From NCBI GenBank assembly GCA_963693285.1, contig OY848918.1, forward strand, positions 4,469,876 through 4,533,875: a stretch of 64,000 bases of DNA, in the 5' to 3' direction. Positions 51,634 to 64,000 of the stretch are shown piece after piece. The first letter of the stretch is position 1; the number at the start of each line of letters is the position of its first letter. A program made the translations under genes and the position numbers. The notes under the pieces are model-generated. The model was not told the origin of the DNA and searched no databases. It worked only from the letters and a program-made list of their open reading frames with translations. This stretch comes from Xestospongia muta. Its lineage: Eukaryota; Porifera; Demospongiae; Haplosclerida; Petrosiidae.

Positions 51634-52235
51634 CTCCTACATGGACTTGGTCAATGAAGAATTACCAAAGCATTTTATGATATCTTATTTAAACCAAACT
51701 CTTCTGTAAGTCAACCTATTACTTTGTGAGTACAGGTCCCAGCATCTCAGTTAATTGATTCAAGTAAGCGACAAGTTACCATTTCACTTTGCATGACCAG
51801 CTGTACTCAAAACTCCCAGACATAGTGGAATTGTAGTCTGGTCAGTAAGTACAATGACACAAGAGTTAGGTCCTTCCTTTCTCTCTCCTCTCTACCTACC
51901 ACTGACTCTAGGTATCAAACTATAGTTACTGGACACATACTGCACCAATGAAATATACTACAGTATGTCTACAATAAATTGATTATTGTTTAAATGTTTT
52001 GTAAATGTTAATTTAAGTTTTTGTTATTATAGTTCCTAAAATGATTGAATTCAGTACACATAATTAATAGTTGACTTTATGGATGAAACATTGGCTATAA
52101 ATAGAATATTGGCTATATATAGAACTTTGGTTATATATAGAAATTGGCTATATATAGAAATTGACAAAATATAGAACATTGGTTATATATAGAAATTGGA
52201 TATATATAGAACATTGGCTATATATAAAACATTGG

Positions 52236-52277
<42 letters not shown>

Positions 52278-55035
52278 GTATATATATAGAACATCAGAAT
52301 TATAGCTGCAACTGAAAATTCCCTTTCTTTATCATAACAATCCCATATACTACTTTACTATATTACTAGTACTATGTGTACAATGTACAAGTAATCACTA
52401 ACTTATATCTAACTAAAAGTTTCCAGTGTACTTGTACATATATGGAAATATTGTGATAGTGAATACTAATTGTGTGACCTTCATTAACTTATACTAAAAT
52501 GTCATACAGCAATACTAATGTTTAGTGAGATTTTAGGATTAGTAATGTCAATCACTTTAGCACTCATTGTTAGGTTAATAAAATTCATTGGATGCTATAA
52601 GCATCAGTGGTTACTAGTGTTGTTTTAGTAGACATAAGGTGTTTAGTTTTAGTTTAGTTATAGTAAAAGGTAAAATTTATCTTTAGTTTTAGTATTAGTA
52701 ATATATATTTTCTTTGGAAAGGAAAGGAGAATTATGTTTACACTATTAAGAGAGTATAAAGTAGATATTATACAAGTATATATAGGTTATTTACAATATA
52801 TCCTTGTCAATTAAGTCAGTCAGAAATTGAATTAATGATTCATCTAGGGTTTACTAAATTAGAAGTAGTTGTGATTTTAAGCTGCTTTTCCATATAATTG
52901 GTTACATAGGAACATAAATTAAAATACAACTACTAAAATGTAACTTTAAATTAACATACGGCTGCTAGCAGTGTACCATAATATGTTATCTATATATTTA
53001 TGTAATTAGGGTAAGTTAGCTAACTTCACTAATACAATAAATGTTAATATTCCCACCAAAGACTGGAAAAGATGTATCTGTATCTCCTCCATATAAGTTA
53101 TTGACACAAGTAGTATACATATTAGTTAACAATCTGAACATCAATAATGATGTCTACCTGTGGAGGTGATGTGAACATATTGTAGCTCACTTCCATTCAC
53201 TGAACTTACATGTTATATAGTCCAATATTGACTTATCTACAAAGCTAAAACCAACATAACCTATACATTTGTGGTTTATTGCCCAATAATGTAAGCCACA
53301 TGTCAGAAGTAACCACAAATCATGTACAAACAATGCTCTAATACAATATCACATTATTGATTATATTGACAAATTGAATTAGTACACTTGATGTACCTAA
53401 TATTATACATAATACATGTGTACATATACAAAGTATAGGGTGAGGTATGTTTACTACTAACCTACTCCCAACCAGAAGTTTCCAGTGTAGTGCCCCAGTT
53501 GTCAGGTTAAATGCACCTGGATAGACTAATAAGTTTACAGCTTCATGAAGTCAGAAGTTAATGACATATTACATACAAAAACATTATAAAGCAACATGAG
53601 AATACATACGTATTAGACTAAAACAACATTAAAACTAAAATCAATATGGATGTCTACCTGTGAAAGGTGTGTAAATATATCTTAGCTCACTCCCTTTCAC
53701 TTTTGGGTACATAATTCATCACCATCACATATAGATTTCATAGGTTAAAAGTCAAGAAATATTAGAATTAGAGCTATAGCATTATCAATACAACACATGT
53801 ACAGATTGTCCATATAACCTCACCTCTTCGTACATATAATGCTGTCAGTTCAGTAAACCATATATCATGACATATATATACTTAACTTAATAGTACACAA
53901 CATTAATATAAAGAAAGGAATGACTGTGTAAACATATTTTTTTCTAGTCTCATGTTATCTATTTGCCTAAAGTTGCTACTGTTTAAATTATGCTCCCCAG
54001 AAAAAGAAGCTATGTCTTTAAAAAATATTAAAAGAAGTACAGCTACCTAAGTTAATGGTTATCAATTTCTGTAAAATTAAAATAAAACAGGTGGTGCTGA
54101 AAATAAGCAATATAGCACAATGAAAATTATGTTATAATATTACTAGCAGCTGGTATCAGAATAGGTGAATAATAAGGTATAATACAAACAGTAGGACAAG
54201 AAGATTGAATTTGTATTGTTTGTACAAGTACATAAATATATTGAGCTGCTGTTTGCTTATTTAATTACATACAATGAAAGGATATAGTTAATGTGTATAT
54301 TGTACAGTATACTGAGGCAATTATGTAGCACTAATTACTATAATAAAAATGAATTCTTTACTAATGAAGTAAATGTAGGAGGATTGTCAATGTCAGTGCT
54401 TTACAAAGAATGTAAACATGATTGTAGAGTTGTCTGTCACACTATGGTATATGCAGTTGTACCATTCTTTCATAATAACACTGGCAATTAAAATAACTAT
54501 ACTTTTTTATAGCCAGTAAACAAGTGTGTGAGTGTTCTATTATGTAGGATAACGTAACCGCCATCCCTACTATCTTGTTTGTATTCTTTGTAAAGGACTA
54601 GCAATACCCATCCCTACACTATTTACACAGATATAATTAAAGTAGTATGGCTAAGGGTGAAAAAGATTGTTATGTGCATGGTATTGTGGCTAGTAGTTTA
54701 TATTTCATTACAACCTTTCACATGATAACATAATTGTGTACATGTACATGTATAGGTGAAATTACCAACAAAGGAGAGAGCCAAGAGGAGAATAATACTA
54801 CCAATTATCATCAATATATTTCTAACCAGAAGCTCTAAGTATAATAATTTTGGAAATTAAATTTATGACAAGATCATTATCAATGAACTAGCTAGTTGTG
54901 TACATGTATGCATTAGGTATGGACATTTGGTTGTCACTATGTTTACTGTATGTAAATCCTATTGACCTGGGCTTAACAAATCAATAATATATCTAACTCA
55001 ATAAAAATTATAGCTGCGGTTTGTAATAATACCTC

Positions 55036-55091
<56 letters not shown>

Positions 55092-55510
55092 CAGTATACT
55101 ATGTAAGTAGCAATGTTGAAATTATGCACTTTGTATTAAAAGACTACAATAGAGACATACAAAATTATTATTTGTAAATTGTAATCATACACTTTAATGG
55201 TCTCTGCTCCTCAATTAACTTGATGAAGTATGACAATTGCTGCAGGAGCAGGTTTCACCTAATCTATACTCTCTTATTGATTGTAATGCACACGAGCAAT
55301 CTAGCTGCCTGGTGTTGGCATGAGACAAGGGTGTGCATTGAGATCTATAGCCACTTATTTTGACAATGATTTAATCAATTGTTTCTGAGGACTCAGCCTC
55401 TAGCAATTGTTGACCACAGGCCATGCATTGGTTCCTGTGTGTACATTGCGTACTTTTAATATGGTATTAGTCACTGGCATAGAGAGTTACAAACCTTTCA
55501 CTCTAATTGT
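51634..55510. other. Repeat-rich interval without recognised genes
   Basis: 51836-51960 repeats the GTCTGGTCAGTAAGTACAAT segment of 47100-47340. 52085-52290 is the minisatellite with TA run, followed by the 3.5-kb unit start to about 52490. 52950-53620 copies 28830-29440 and 30945-31560. 53880-54720 copies 32170-33060. 55040-55090 is a TA run. No secure exon was seen. Confidence 0.6.
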
Positions 55511-55867
55511 CAAGGTTAAATAAAAATTAGGCAGTGTTTAGTGAACCGACACAGATGTTGGTTATTGAACCGATGGTCGCGTGAGGGGTGAGGCATGAAA
55601 TTATTAAAACCAGGGGAGTGAGGATGGAGCCTGATGAGAGGACAACAATAGACTTTTGTGATAGCACTGCCGGGACAGAAGCTAGTAGGATACTTGAAGT
55701 TGGAACCAAGTTTAAAAGCTAGACTCAGACAAAAGAGGCTATTGATGCTTTTCAAAGAAAGATGTAAAGCTTGCAAATGAGACATTTTACATTAATTAAA
55801 ATTCTTGTGGTCAGTTTTAATTCATGCTTCTCACGCGACCAGTAAACACTGCCTAAAAATTAACCTG
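55511..55867. mobile_element. MITE-like element with terminal inverted repeats
   Basis: The left end contains AGGTTAA, a short AT-rich piece and TTAGGCAGTGTTTA; the right end carries the reverse complement (TAAACACTGCCTAA, then TTAACCT). A second inverted pair, GGTCGCGTGAG at about 55575 and CTCACGCGACC at about 55830, lies just inside. The interior is richer in G+C than the surrounding DNA and codes no transposase. These traits fit a short non-autonomous DNA transposon. It lies just upstream of gene E. Confidence 0.65.
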
Positions 55868-55932
55868 AACCAGGCTCTAACTCAATCAAATTGAAGAGAG
55901 TGTAATAATTATATTGTTACAAGATTTATGAT

Positions 55933-58900
55933 ATGAAAAGGTAAAAGATCACCTTTCTCTATTGTCCATTATGTTTTGCCTAGTAAAGCAAGATTACTGA
56001 CATTGCTCATACTTATTACTATAACGTCAAATCTTGGTGAGTGCTAATCGAGAAAGGTCTAGAAGTGCTGGCAATAAACTAAAGTTTAGGTGTAAACTGC
56101 TATTAAAATATGACGTTCCAATACTGGAAAAATAGATGACCTTATTTTTTGCTCTTGCCGGCTTTATTTAAACTAGACCTTATCTTCATATAATGGTCTT
56201 ACAATGCCACTTATATTTATTAATCAAATTTCTTTTGATAGGTGCATCTCATATCTTCACTATTGTACCAGAGACACAATACGTCTACATCAATCATAAT
56301 GTGACATTTGAGTGTGTTACTAACTTAACTGGATATAGTCTCTCGTTTGACTATAGTGAAACAGTAGATTATACATTGAAACAAACTAATCTACCTGGTG
56401 GTGGTATAAAGATCACAACAACCTTCATTGTAACAAGTGGTAACAATGGTACTAGTGTATCATGTATAGCTCGTTTGAATAATGTATTCGAGGGAATATC
56501 AGATTTATCCTATGTATATGGACAAGGTAAGAGATAAAGGTAACTTACATTTCTAATAAATTAATGTACTGTTATTGGTCAGGTCCTCCTGGAGCTGTCT
56601 CTGATCTCCAAGGATATCAGTTAGATGATTGTTGTATTGTCTTCTCCTGGTCTCCTCCATTGACATTAGGACAGTTAAGTGTGTGGTATCAAGTGACATT
56701 AAGTGTAGGAGAAGAAGTTATGAGATCAGAAGTAATCTATATTACTAACTACACTTATTGTCCTATTGACCTAACTAATGGAGAATATAGACTTAATATT
56801 ACTACAATCAATGGAGCAGGGACTGGAATATGGAACAGTAACACTACAATGTTTAAAACTGGTAAATAGGTTAACTTAAAGTTTATCTTAATTCTAAAAT
56901 TTGAGTTATGGTATGCTAATCATATAGTTAATATATAAACTATATAGTAGAAAATACTTTATTGTTTACTATATAACAATGTGATTGGTATATTTCCATA
57001 TTGTTTTATACTTCTAATTATAAAATTAGCTAAACTATTAAAGTACTATAATATATTAATGTAAAAATAAGTGAGACATGAATAAAGAGTATTGTTATTA
57101 TAATATAACATGTTTGTTTACATTCAATTAGTCAAGCTAGGACTCTATCATGTATGATAACATAATTGTAGTAGTAATATTATATTGTACATTATTACTT
57201 TACTAAATGACTTACATTTTATAGACAAAAAACTTGATATTATCTATAACAATCATTTGACATATCGTCAAGACAGTGAGTGGACCTATCACTTTAAAAT
57301 AATACCAGTGAGTGATCACATAAACTACCAATATGTCACATGAATTACTCTCTTACAGTCCACTCAACTCTGTACTCAACCTATTGTGAATACAACAGTG
57401 ATGAGTCGTAGTTTAAAGAACTCTTCTGATTGTTATAACAGTACTGATGTTACTATTATCACTGACTCTAATGGAAATAAGACCATTGTCTCAAAAATAG
57501 ATCTTCCTCCTAGAGAGAAGTTTACTACATGTACATTTTTGGAGTATGATAGTGGACAGATATTTCAAACTACTCCAGTAGTTACCAGTAAGTATATTGT
57601 ATGTGTTACATATGTCATTACTATCTTTGATAACAGGTAGTCATGATCTACAACAGTTAATTATAACTGATACATCGAATGATATATTATGTCTTCAGTT
57701 TATCTTTGTTAATGGAAGTACAATAAATGAAGTACATCTACATCTACAGTGTGACACTACATATCATCCTTTTGATAATGAAGATCTCTCTCGTAACAAT
57801 CAACTTACCTTTAACAAATGTTTCCATGACATACCTGCTAATAATTGGACATTATATGGATGTGATGGAACATTACCTCAAGGCAACAAGACATGTTCTA
57901 ATCCAGCTGTTATATTAAATAATATTATTATCAACGTAGAAGTTCTTAGTTCATCTACTATGACAGCTAGTACTAGTAGTGTCTCTGATAGTAATAGTGT
58001 ACTGCCTGCTACCTCAACAAGTAATTCAAGTGTAATCTAGTATAACTTGAAGTTTATTGTTGTATTATTTCTCTCTTTGTTTCTAGACATCATAAGTACC
58101 ACTGTTCCCTCTACAAGTAATGGATTGAATATTGGAATGATAATAGTACCTCTTCTTGCAATATTTGTTGTAACAGTTGTCATTGGTATGTATCTATAAT
58201 AATTATGATTAATTATTATGTTAACATCTATTAGGATTATTCGCAGTATTTACAATATTGGGAGTATTGATACGTCTTAATGTGTTAAAGAAATCAATCA
58301 AGAGAAGTAAGTCAAGACAAACATAATTAGTAGTTACTAAACATCACCATAGAACACTCCTTTTCAATTGATGAAATCGATAGCATTAATACACTTAAAG
58401 CATCATCTTTATGTATTAATGAAGACTCAATAAATATCCACTCAACAGAAATGATAAATCAAAGTGAAATTAGAATGATATCATTTGATGGCTGTTCAAC
58501 TGTTATTGAGGTTAGTAGAATTATAATGGTCTATGATTATATTAAACTTGTATGCTTATGTCGTAGGGATCACAGGAGAATCCTGTAAATCACAACATGC
58601 CACTGGCTGAAGAACAAGATGACAATCATGAGGTATAGTCAGGTTCACACTGTTTATAATAATCTTTTGGTAACAGGAATTTCCAATATCTATCAATGAA
58701 ACAAAAAGTATTGATAATCATGAGGTATATTATGTTTGTTACATTATGAAATATCACTCATATATTTATAGTCTCCATCATCAGTACCACTTTATGCTGA
58801 TATTAAAGAAATAAACAATAGACCTAAAGTACCTCCTAGTGTACAAGCTGATGTCACATATTCTGAACTTGCAGTCCAATCCAGTAAGATTTATATATTT

Positions 58901-58962
58901 AATAATGTTATTTGTTAATTTTTATAACTCCAGGCAATATCTCCTTTGTCAAAGAGAACTAA
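55933..58962 (+). CDS. Gene E: complete Ig-FN3 receptor with ITIM-like tail
   Basis: Fourteen exons: 55933-55940, 55984-56036, 56242-56526, 56583-56861, 57225-57307, 57359-57587, 57637-58029, 58087-58185, 58235-58306, 58353-58510, 58567-58632, 58677-58724, 58772-58883, 58934-58962; 1914 bases, 637 residues, all phases consistent. Signal peptide 1-20 (ARLLTLLILITITS). Ig about 21-115 with Cys45 and Cys95 (FECVTN, VSCIAR) but no clear core Trp. FN3 116-208 (CCIVFSWSPPLTL). Second beta-rich domain 209-312 and a Cys-containing domain 313-425, then a Ser/Thr stalk. Membrane helix about 459-485, split by a phase-1 intron. The 150-residue tail has VPLYADI (Tyr599) and VTYSEL (Tyr621). VTYSEL fits the ITIM consensus that recruits SH2 phosphatases in vertebrate inhibitory receptors. 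An ATG at 56193 in frame with the Ig exon is a possible alternative start. Confidence 0.82.
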
Positions 58963-59205
58963 GATTTTGTATAGTTGGAGAGGAAAATCTTGTTAACTAA
59001 CTATATAAACAGTTATTGATATGACAAATGTTTCTGTTTAATGTGATTTGTTATTTGCATTAGTTCTAAAACATAAAATATATAATTTATTGTTGATCTA
59101 GTTGTCTATTTTTTAATAGCAATATTTAACAACTACATAGTGACCATTTCTAGCTTATAAGTATCATGTCTTTTGTATTTTGTGATGTTGACTGGGTCTA
59201 TTATA

Positions 59206-60835
59206 CACTACTGACTCATCTTGAACTACACTATGTAGACAAGAGATCTGTAAGATAGTGAGAAACATTTAAAGTGGTAATGTTGGCTATGGTGTACTGG
59301 TAGTCACATGACTAGTGTTGTACTACACAAGTTAACAAAACACTTACAAGACATACATCAACATAACATTTGTCACCAACACAGAGTCATGTGTCTGACT
59401 ATTAATTACAATGTTTACAGAGTCATGTGTCTGACTATAAATTACAATGTTTTGTTTGTGTGGCTACTTGATATAGTTTGTCCTTTAAAGTACCATCATA
59501 TGATTAGAGATGATGCTCTCTGCTTTGTATGAGAAGTATTCAATGATCAAGTCCAATCCAAAATCCTAAAAGAATACTGGGAGAGATTATTGTGCCAATA
59601 TTCCAATACATATTAGAGGAAGTACAATCTCTTTTGGATAACATAACAGCCAATCAGAAAACCTCAGATCATAACTAATATGTCAAGAACTATGTCATTT
59701 TGTAAAATTCAGAGATAAGATATGCTCTCATGACAATATTAATTAAAATATTATGAAAAATGAATAGTAAGTTATCTTGTGAGGTTACCGTATTATTCTC
59801 CCAATTGATAGTATTTTTCATTGACTGTATCCACAATAGGGATTTATAAGAGTAACTTGATAGTATAACGTTGACATAATGTTTGTTCACTTTGTTGTTC
59901 ACTAGGCACACACAAATACACTTGTATCAAACATAACTGGCTCCACGGACTATGGATGTTTGGTTTTTTGATATCGATATACACCTGCACTGAACAATAT
60001 GAAGGACGTAGACATATGTCAAAAGTGTCTGTACCAGGTGTAACATGTATAATCTGAGCAGTTGGTACCAGAATTAGTATATAATACACGTAGCAATATT
60101 ATTACTAATTTACCATTATAACATGGGAAGATCAATTATGGAATGTTTGTACAAGTTACTTAGCTGTTTGCTTATTTAAATGCATACAGTGAAGGGAGTA
60201 CATGTTTATCTTCCCTTGTACACTACTGACTCATCTTGAACTACACTATGTAGACAAGAGATCTGTAAGATAGTGAGAAACATTTAAAGTGATAATGTTG
60301 GCTTTGTTGTACTTGTAGTCACATGACTGGTGTTGTACTACACAAGTTAACAAAACACTTACAAGACATACATCAGCATAGCATATGTCAGCAACACAGT
60401 CATATATCTGACTATTAATTACAATGTTTTGTTTGTGTGGCTGCTTGATATAGTTTGTCCTTTAAAATACCATCACATGATTAGAGATGATGTTCTCTGC
60501 TTTGTATGAGAAGTATTCAATGATCAAGTGTGATATCCAACATCCTAAAAGAATACTGGAAGAGATTATTGTGCCAATATTTCAATACATATTAGAGGAA
60601 GTACAATCTCTTTTGGATAACATAACAGCCAATTAGAAAATCTCAGATCATAACTAATATATCAAGAACTATGTCATTCTGTAAAATTCAGAGATAAGAT
60701 ATTATGCTCTCATAACAATGTTACGGAAAATGAATAGTAAGTTTATCTTGTGAGGTCACTACAGTATATCTCCCAATTTATAGTATTTTTCATTGACTGT
60801 ATCCACAAAATGGATTAACAATTAACCAGATATTA
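59206..60835. repeat. Tandem duplication with an offset of about 1.02 kb
   Basis: 59206-59830 (from TACTGACTCATCTTGAACTA) is repeated at 60225-60835 with a few substitutions and small indels. A small internal duplication of an AGAGTCATGTGTCTGACTAT segment occurs at about 59380-59440 in the first copy only. No gene is recognised. Confidence 0.85.
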
Positions 60836-62540
60836 TTATAGCATTGATGTCATTGGTTGTTATGCTTACTTGAACTGTTACTGTATGACATGTAGTCACT
60901 ACCATATAAATTAATGTGTATAATCTTCCATAATCCAATGTGTAAACTCAGTTCAGTTTATACAAGTACATAAAAATATATTAACAATGTATAGAACTAA
61001 AGTACTCATCTACTAACTATAATATTCTGAAGACTGTGATATTACATTATAAGTTCACTTCCTGGAAGTAATGATGACTTTATATTACAAGTCCCAATAT
61101 TAGGAGATAGAATAAATGTGAACTGAATCCACATGATAGCATCAATTATGTTTAATAATACTCTCCACAATCATATGATAATATTTACATCATTATCAGA
61201 GTAAACATATCGTTAATAACACATCAAATAAACTAATTATTTAAAATTGTTATTTTTTCTTTCAGTCTAAAATACAAATTATTTTATTTGGTTGTCTTTG
61301 ATGATCAATGAGTAATAAAGTAATCTAATGGAGCTAGCTAACTCTAATTATAGGAATTAAGTAAATGACATAACAAGGTCTTTATAGCTGTTATATTTTA
61401 ACTAAAGTCTGTTCACAACAATTTTGATCTTGTGAATTGCTTGAATATTCTTAATACACAATTTATATGTCATCTTATGGTAGTACTATGGATATTACTT
61501 ATGGATATTATAGCTAACTTTACTGTAATAGTAGATATTAATTCTTTTATAGTTAGAACTTATTAAAATCTAATTCTTATATACTACAAAACTACAAGAA
61601 ATAATTGAATTAGAATTCAAAACGTTTCTTTTAATTTTAATATGGTACTATCTAATATACCATCAAACAATAACTGTTCTTGTTAGTAAACTTTATTAAT
61701 ATTGCTGTATAAAATCCATATGCAATAATTTTATTGTTAATTTTCTATGGTTACCTCATAATTGATGTCTGAGTTAGATGACATTGAAGAGAGCCATCAA
61801 GGTATCACTGGTTGTTTCAACTCTGATATGAGACTGAGAGATGTCCATTAACCTATAATTGACTACCTAAACCATGTAGATAAACTTATCACAATAAATA
61901 TGTCATTACCACATATACCAAAAATTATAAAAGTAATACAGAAGTTGGATAATTTAATTTATTTTTCCTTACTGTATACATGCCAAAGTGTCTGTTTCAG
62001 GTGGACAATAAGAATTTGTATCAACTAGTACTACATACATTAGTATAGTCTAGTATAAACATTGACCATTTAGTAATTATAATATCAACTAAGACATAAC
62101 TGAATACTACAGTATCCTGAGAGATGTTTTGATCAGTACATAGCATTATTATGACATGTCTATCAGTGTAACTAACAGCTAATTAACTAGTGACAGGTTA
62201 TCTGTGTCATGTGGAATGAGTGATTACTTATAGCCTAATTATATAGTGCAGATAACTTGAAATGCTAACACATGACTTCATAATGCCATCTATATTCTCA
62301 TGTAATTAAATTCATTCATTATAATATTAAAACACTGGATCCATATCAAGTTCGTCATTACATCATTATTACATCACTACAAATACATTGATAATTTGGT
62401 CTAGATTATATAGTTTGTATATTTTACATAATAAACTGTTTTAGTTATTTTAAAATGAAATTTTTACACTCAATGTGTCATTCTTATGTGAAATATATTA
62501 GTTAAACTTGTCCATTAAGTCATTGTAAATTAAACAACAC

Positions 62541-62546
62541 TTTATT
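62541..62546 (-). other. Poly(A) signal candidate for gene F
   Basis: AATAAA on the minus strand about 60 bases beyond the stop codon of gene F. Chance occurrence is common in such AT-rich DNA. Confidence 0.4.
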
Positions 62547-62604
62547 AACATATTAAAAACACACACACACAGGAAGAGAGAGAGAGTACACTGTAGTTAG
62601 TTAG

Positions 62605-64000
62605 TTATTGTCTTATAATAACACCATATGCATCACACTCCTTCATTGTCATCATGTCAGTGATAACCTCTCTCTGTTTAGTTCCTACAATAATATATCA
62701 ATGAAATATTTACTATTTTAAGATTGTAGAATGATATTTTATACTTCAATATGAAATGTGAAATTAATATTAAGTCAGAAACTTGATCAATGAACCTTAG
62801 ACCCTAAGTGTATTAATTTCACATTAAAGTATGTTAGTTACAATATTATCATAAATATTATATTACTGTTAATTATAACTCACTGTTGATATATTTTCTA
62901 TAACATATGATAACTGTAATAATATTAACTAATAATGATATTACCATGACAACAGCTGATATAGTAAACAAAGTCACTACATGTTGTAGATGATAATGAT
63001 AATAGATAATATCACATAAGATATATATCACTTACCACTAATGGTAAACTCATTATTATAACATTGTGATATATCAGTAGATGTGGTAGTAATAGATATA
63101 ACTAGAGATAAGTATATTAATTGTTTGATAAATTTAAACAAGGATATAGTTATATACACATACAGAGCTAGCCCCTCCTCCCAGAGAGATACACAAAATA
63201 AGATATATTAACAAAAGTACATTATATAATGGAAGTCATTACCTGTTATAGCAGGTACTTCACTAATACTATCAGAGACACTAGTAGATATCTCATTAGA
63301 TGGACTAGAAGATTTTATAGATATTCTACCAGTGATAGTAATATCAGTTAATATAACAGCTGGATTAGAACATGTATCACTGACATTAGGTAAGACTCCG
63401 TCACATACATATAATGTCCAATTATTACCAGGAGGTATATCACTCAAACATTTAGTAAATATAAGTTGATTGTTACTGAAGACACTGCCAATTAGATAGC
63501 TCTTGTTACTACTCTGTAAGTAAAGATATACTTCATTTATTGTACTTCCATTAACAACGATAAACTGAAGACATAATATATCATTTGATGTATTAGTTAT
63601 AATTAACTGTTGTAGATCATGACTACCTGTTATCAAAGATAGTAATGACATATGTAACACATACAATATACTTACTGGTAACTACTGGAGTAGTTTGAAA
63701 TATCTGTCCACTCTTATATTGTAAGTATACAAATGTATTGAACTTCTCTCTAGGAGGAAGGTCTATCTTTGAGACAATGGTATTATTTCCATTAGAGTTG
63801 GCATGGATAGTAGCATTAGTACTATTATAACAATCAGAAGAGTTCTTTAAATTACAACTCATCACTGTTGTATTCATAATAGGTTGAGTACAGAGTTGAG
63901 TGGACTATAAGAGAGTAAGTCATGTGACATATTAATAGATCGTGTGATCACTTACTGGTAATTTAAAGTGGTAGGTCCACTTGTTATTTTGCCAGTAAGT
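62605..64000 (-). CDS. Gene F: E-like receptor with short AYGVI tail, 5' end outside window
   Basis: Exons in coding order: 64000-63956 (continuing from outside), 63904-63676, 63626-63243, 63101-63036, 62976-62884, 62684-62605. Splice phases equal those of gene E. The first piece ends KWTYHFKLP, matching EWTYHFKIIP in E. The next two exons are close paralogues of the E second domain and Cys-containing domain, with the intron between them identical over 49 bases. A short Ser/Thr stalk exon follows, then a membrane exon (LFTISAVVMVISLLVNIITV) ending CYRKYIN. The tail is only about 27 residues, reading REVITDMMTMKECDAYGVII before RQ and the stop; it matches the C1/C2 tails, not E. Signal peptide, Ig and FN3 exons should lie to the right of the window. 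Confidence 0.78.

Larger units (their letters stand above)
58963..62604. other. Convergent intergenic region between E and F
   Basis: Holds the 1-kb tandem duplication described separately, and near 61785 a piece of the degraded DIEESHQGITG-type repeat. The rest is AT-rich without recognisable exons on either strand. Confidence 0.6.

Noticed and set aside
55516..55785. Minus-strand frames of 60-89 residues
   Set aside because: They lie within the MITE-like element; composition reflects its G+C, and no transposase motif is seen.

Overview
The window is strongly AT-rich eukaryotic DNA. Its genes are split into many small exons by short GT-AG introns (often 43-60 bases), and there is much simple-sequence, tandem and segmental repetition. 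The recognisable genes encode single-pass membrane receptors with one immunoglobulin-like (Ig) domain, one fibronectin type III (FN3) domain, a second beta-rich domain, a Cys-rich or Ser/Thr-rich juxtamembrane region, a transmembrane helix and a short or medium tail carrying tyrosine motifs. This domain content, the compact introns and the base composition suggest a non-bilaterian animal, most likely a demosponge. The organism is inferred, not proven.

Layout. 1-1897 (minus, gene A, runs off the left edge) and 1770-4396 (plus, gene B) are receptors with interleaved 5' ends; 4745-5466 holds tyrosine-rich cytoplasmic-type reading frames. 6347-9108 holds decayed receptor exons. 10135-18774 is a 3.5-kb unit present two and a half times. 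18775-25302 is repeats plus a duplicated phytanoyl-dioxygenase-type exon at 22027-22469. 25303-26441 is a 5'-truncated receptor (C1). 26442-36698 is repeats. 36699-38875 (minus, C2) and 38940-40812 (plus, D) are intact receptors with only 64 bases between their start codons. 42516-42897 (H) and 48310-49053 (G) are tentative small membrane-protein models. 44982-45678 holds two unrecognised reading frames. 49562-51633 duplicates 8094-10125. 55511-55867 looks like a MITE-type element. 55933-58962 (plus, E) is a complete 14-exon receptor of 637 residues with an ITIM-like tail. 62605-64000 (minus, F, runs off the right edge) is its close paralogue with a different, short tail.

The genes share one exon grammar: a tiny first exon or ATG exon, a signal-peptide exon, then phase-1 exons for Ig, FN3, Cys-rich and membrane modules. 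They appear to have evolved by duplication, exon exchange and tail replacement. C1, C2 and F end in a shared Cys-x-Ala-Tyr-Gly-Val-Ile motif; E carries YADI and VTYSEL; B may use a multi-tyrosine exon. The best candidate for a previously undescribed system is therefore a clustered, head-to-head organised family of paired receptor-like Ig/FN3 proteins with diversified tyrosine-motif tails, possibly for self/non-self or microbe recognition. That function is inference.
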